Positions 4,960 to 6,556 of a stretch of DNA of 6,556 nt are shown piece by piece (within the stretch, counting starts at the first letter, position 1; the number at the start of each line of letters is the position of its first letter). Below the pieces are notes generated by a model. The model was given only the letters and a program-made list of their open reading frames with translations. It was not told the DNA's origin and did no database searches. The stretch comes from Candidatus Bathyarchaeota archaeon ex4484_135 (GTDB lineage: Archaea > Thermoproteota > Bathyarchaeia > EX4484-135). The translations under genes were made by a program, and so were the position numbers. The DNA lies in assembly GCA_002255025.1 (NCBI GenBank), contig NJEJ01000054.1, positions 1-6,556 on the forward strand, written 5' to 3'.

Positions 4960-5823
4960 GTGAGGACCTTTAAAAAGCCGAGGCTGCTGGCCAAGGCCTT
5001 CAGGACCCGCTACTGGAGGCCCGGGACGGATTTCGCCCGTGAGGTCATAAGGGCCATCAGGAGGTCCCTGAGGGATGGGGACTTCTTGGTCATATCGGAG
5101 AAGGCCATATCAACTGCCCTCGGGAGGCTCGTGGACGAATCCAAGGTCAAGCCGAGTTCACTGGCCTCCTTCTTGGCGAGGTTCTGGATAAGGGTGGCCT
5201 GGGGCTACTTCCTTGGCCCGCTCTGCCGCATGAGTTGGAGGACCGTACGGAACCTGAGGTCCTACCCGGTCCCTGAGGGTGCCTGCCACAAGCAGGTCGT
5301 GCTGAGGCTGGCGGGCCTGCTGGGTGCCCTCATGTGGGGCTCCGAGGGAGGCGTGGACGCCAGCAACCTCCCCTACACCCTCGTGTCCTTGCCCCTCAAG
5401 CCCGGCCTGGCCCAGGCCATAGCCGAGAAGTTGGAGGAACTCGTGAGGGAAGAGTTGGGCAAGAAGGTGACCGTCTTAATCGTGGATTCCGATAGGACTT
5501 ACTCCCTGGGGTGTATCCACATATCGCCGAGGAAGACGGCCGTCAAGGGCATAATAGGGGGCCTCGGCATCCTGGCCTACGTGCTCGGGAACGCCCTGAG
5601 GCTTAAGGGACGCCCGACCCCCGTGGCGTGCAGCAATCGGTCCCTAAGGGCCGAGCTGGCCCTGAGAATTGCCTCTTTAGCAGAGAAGGTCATGGGTCAC
5701 GGTGCTGGCAGGGACGTATGGGAGATGGCCTCTAGGTTCGGCGTCGGGTTGACCGAGGTCACGTGGGAAATGCTCGAGTCCGTAGAACACAGGCCGGTGG
5801 CCATCGTTAAGTTGAGGAAATGA
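4960..5823 (+). CDS. CofE-like protein (coenzyme F420-0:L-glutamate ligase family, PF01996-type), divergent
   Basis: This 287-residue protein resembles the F420-0:gamma-glutamyl ligase (CofE) fold. CofE adds glutamate to F420-0 using GTP. The family N-terminal strand appears as RDGDFLVISEKAIST (38-52) followed by GRLVDES (55-61). The segment GSEGGVDASNLP (127-138) matches the G-(I/V)-D-x-S-N metal-site region, with Asp133 as probable ligand. VLIVDSDRTYSLG (172-184) corresponds to the second acidic motif but differs from the TDTFGR form of true CofE. A CHKQVVLRLAG helix (109-119), TPVACS (220-225) and GAGRDVWEMA (248-257) look like conserved features of a long archaeal paralogue group, so I do not assert F420 biosynthesis. 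No other F420 genes are in view. GTG 4960 is chosen because it is the only start near the homologous region and lies 28 nt from the TATA-like site. ATG 4952 is out of frame and stops at once. The gene ends 4 nt before L32e on the other strand. Confidence 0.75.
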   Translation: MRTFKKPRLLAKAFRTRYWRPGTDFAREVIRAIRRSLRDGDFLVISEKAISTALGRLVDESKVKPSSLASFLARFWIRVAWGYFLGPLCRMSWRTVRNLRSYPVPEGACHKQVVLRLAGLLGALMWGSEGGVDASNLPYTLVSLPLKPGLAQAIAEKLEELVREELGKKVTVLIVDSDRTYSLGCIHISPRKTAVKGIIGGLGILAYVLGNALRLKGRPTPVACSNRSLRAELALRIASLAEKVMGHGAGRDVWEMASRFGVGLTEVTWEMLESVEHRPVAIVKLRK

Positions 5824-5827
5824 GCTA

Positions 5828-6316
5828 TTACTCGCCCTTCTCTTCTTCCTCGGCCCCGGCTTCTTCTACCTCTTCCTCCTCTGGCCCAAGCCCGAACTCC
5901 TCTACCGGCAGCCTTGGTGGGTTGAGGACGTATATGCCCAGCTCACGGGCCCTCTCCATTATCTCGAGCTTCTTCTTCAGGCCCACGGTCCTGGCGATAC
6001 GGGCCGCCTGGGTAGCGGGGTTCAGCTGCTCGAGTTCCTCAACGTTGTGCACCAAGACCTCTTGGAATCCCGATGGGTGGAGCCCTCTGGCCTTGGAAGG
6101 CCCCCTGTAGCCGACCTTTACTATCGGTGGCCATCCCTTCTTCTGCAGCCTCATCTTGCTGTCCATGCCCCTCGGCTTACGCCAGGACTCCTTCACCCTA
6201 ACGTATCGCCAGGACTCCTGCCTGACGAAGTCTGGCTTCTTGGCCTTCACCTTCTCCCTGAGGGCTACCAGGTCCTTGAACGGCCTCTTGCGGGCCTCTG
6301 CTTCCTCCGAGTTCAT
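5828..6316 (-). CDS. rpl32e: 50S ribosomal protein L32e
   Basis: This protein of the large ribosomal subunit is found in archaea and eukaryotes, not bacteria, and binds 23S rRNA. The 162 residues contain the family core at about 28-135: PDFVRQESWRYVRV, then SWRKPRGMDSKMR (44-56), VKVGYRGPSKARGLHPSGF (66-84), VHNVEEL (89-95), and a C-terminal RELGIYVLNPPR (124-135). The core is strongly basic. Residues 136-162 are an acidic tail rich in glutamate (PEEEEVEEAG, EEEEKGE), longer than I expect for the family. ATG 6316 has no Shine-Dalgarno sequence but a good TATA box about 28 nt upstream, so translation is probably leaderless. In many archaea this gene lies in the spc operon between L6 and L19e. 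Here it is alone, between a convergent CofE-like gene and an unrelated upstream gene. Confidence 0.95.
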   Translation of the reverse strand: MNSEEAEARKRPFKDLVALREKVKAKKPDFVRQESWRYVRVKESWRKPRGMDSKMRLQKKGWPPIVKVGYRGPSKARGLHPSGFQEVLVHNVEELEQLNPATQAARIARTVGLKKKLEIMERARELGIYVLNPPRLPVEEFGLGPEEEEVEEAGAEEEEKGE

Positions 6317-6337
6317 GGCCTAAGACACTCCGGGCCA

Positions 6338-6348
6338 CCATATATAAG
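6338..6348 (-). promoter_or_regulatory. TATA box of the L32e gene
   Basis: On the minus strand CTTATATATGG lies in GC-rich surroundings, centred near 6344, about 28 nt upstream of the L32e ATG at 6316. Purine-containing GAACGG directly upstream could be a BRE. The predicted start site (about 6318) is essentially the start codon, which implies a leaderless transcript. It is the best archaeal promoter match in the window. Confidence 0.7.
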
Positions 6349-6373
6349 CCGTTCGGGCCAAGATAGAGGGACT

Positions 6374-6408
6374 AAAAATGAGAGCGACGGGGGCCCTAGG
6401 CCCCCGTC
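6374..6408 (-). terminator. Hairpin plus T-tract terminator of the upstream minus-strand gene
   Basis: GACGGGGGCC / CTA / GGCCCCCGTC (6386-6408) is a perfect 10-bp inverted repeat with a 3-nt loop. Read on the minus strand it is followed seven bases later by TTTTT (complement of 6374-6378). It starts about 35 nt past the stop codon of the partial gene at 6443 and ends before the L32e promoter, so it would insulate L32e. The opposite orientation has no T-run after the stem. Confidence 0.65.
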
Positions 6409-6442
6409 AGGAGGGCTGGCAAGAAGGCTGCTAAGAATGCCC

Positions 6443-6556
6443 TCAGGTCCTCTTGGCCATGGCCACACGCTGGTAAATGGACATGGCGACTTCTTCTGTC
6501 TTCTTCTTTTTCACGTCAAATACCATGTTCTGGATCAGCCCGCTCTCGTCCGTGTA
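6443..6556 (-). CDS. C-terminal fragment of an unidentified protein, cut by window edge
   Basis: The minus strand from the window edge is open for 37 codons and ends with TGA at 6445-6443. The residues read YTDESGLIQNMVFD, then a lysine run KKKK, then TEEVAMSIYQRVAMAKRT, an amphipathic-looking helix. I do not recognise the family from this tail, and it is not the C-terminus of L6, the usual upstream neighbour of L32e. Reality as a gene is supported by natural residue composition, the hairpin terminator that follows the stop, and the lack of a better frame here. Confidence 0.55.
   Translation of the reverse strand, partial: YTDESGLIQNMVFDVKKKKTEEVAMSIYQRVAMAKRT

Noticed and set aside
4905..4994. 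Extended IDI start at ATG 4994
   Set aside because: It would cover the shared promoter and the start of the divergent gene, and the residues are not family-like.
1..6556. Search for CRISPR repeats, tRNA genes, insertion sequences or attachment sites
   Set aside because: I saw no regularly spaced repeats, cloverleaf-like B-box sequences, transposase frames or flanking direct repeats by reading; short tRNA-like or repeat signals could still be missed without a computed search.

Overview
The window reads as a chromosomal segment of a thermophilic archaeon, most likely of the Thermoproteota/TACK group. The evidence is an archaeal/eukaryotic-type ribosomal protein (L32e), a type II (FMN) isopentenyl-diphosphate isomerase, several genes whose start codon lies about 25-35 nt from a TATA-like element (little or no leader), and heavy use of AGG for Arg and ATA for Ile in a roughly 60% GC sequence. 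A closer taxonomic placement is not supported by what I can see.

Layout from left to right. The minus strand from 645 to the window edge encodes the glutaminase half of GMP synthase, cut inside the linker to the synthetase half. A small AT island (669-680) separates it from a divergent two-gene HEPN/nucleotidyltransferase module on the plus strand (710-1421), which looks like a toxin-antitoxin type pair and is locally lower in GC. After a 123-nt gap comes a B12-dependent acyl-CoA mutase large subunit (1545-3242). It is translationally coupled by an ATGA overlap to a divergent uracil-DNA-glycosylase-fold protein (3239-3799). Type II IDI runs on the minus strand (4904-3783), and its end overlaps that of the glycosylase-like gene by 17 nt. 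A CofE-like protein (4960-5823, plus) diverges from IDI across one symmetric AT element with both start codons about 28 nt away. It converges, with a 4-nt gap, on a stand-alone L32e gene (6316-5828, minus). L32e has its own TATA box. Upstream of it lies a strong hairpin plus T-tract that probably terminates another minus-strand gene, of which only the last 37 residues are visible (6556-6443).

The genes do not form one pathway. They cover purine synthesis (GuaA), isoprenoid lipid precursors (IDI-2), acyl-CoA carbon-skeleton rearrangement, a DNA-repair-like protein, translation (L32e), a CofE-like protein of uncertain role, and a mobile HEPN/MNT pair. The most interesting point is that the mutase, which would normally be annotated as methylmalonyl-CoA mutase, has Phe at 89 and Gln at 207. 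These are the isobutyryl-CoA mutase specificity residues, in place of the Tyr/Arg pair of true methylmalonyl-CoA mutases. I see no CRISPR array, tRNA, rRNA, insertion sequence or origin in the window, and no gene-free stretch longer than about 130 bases.
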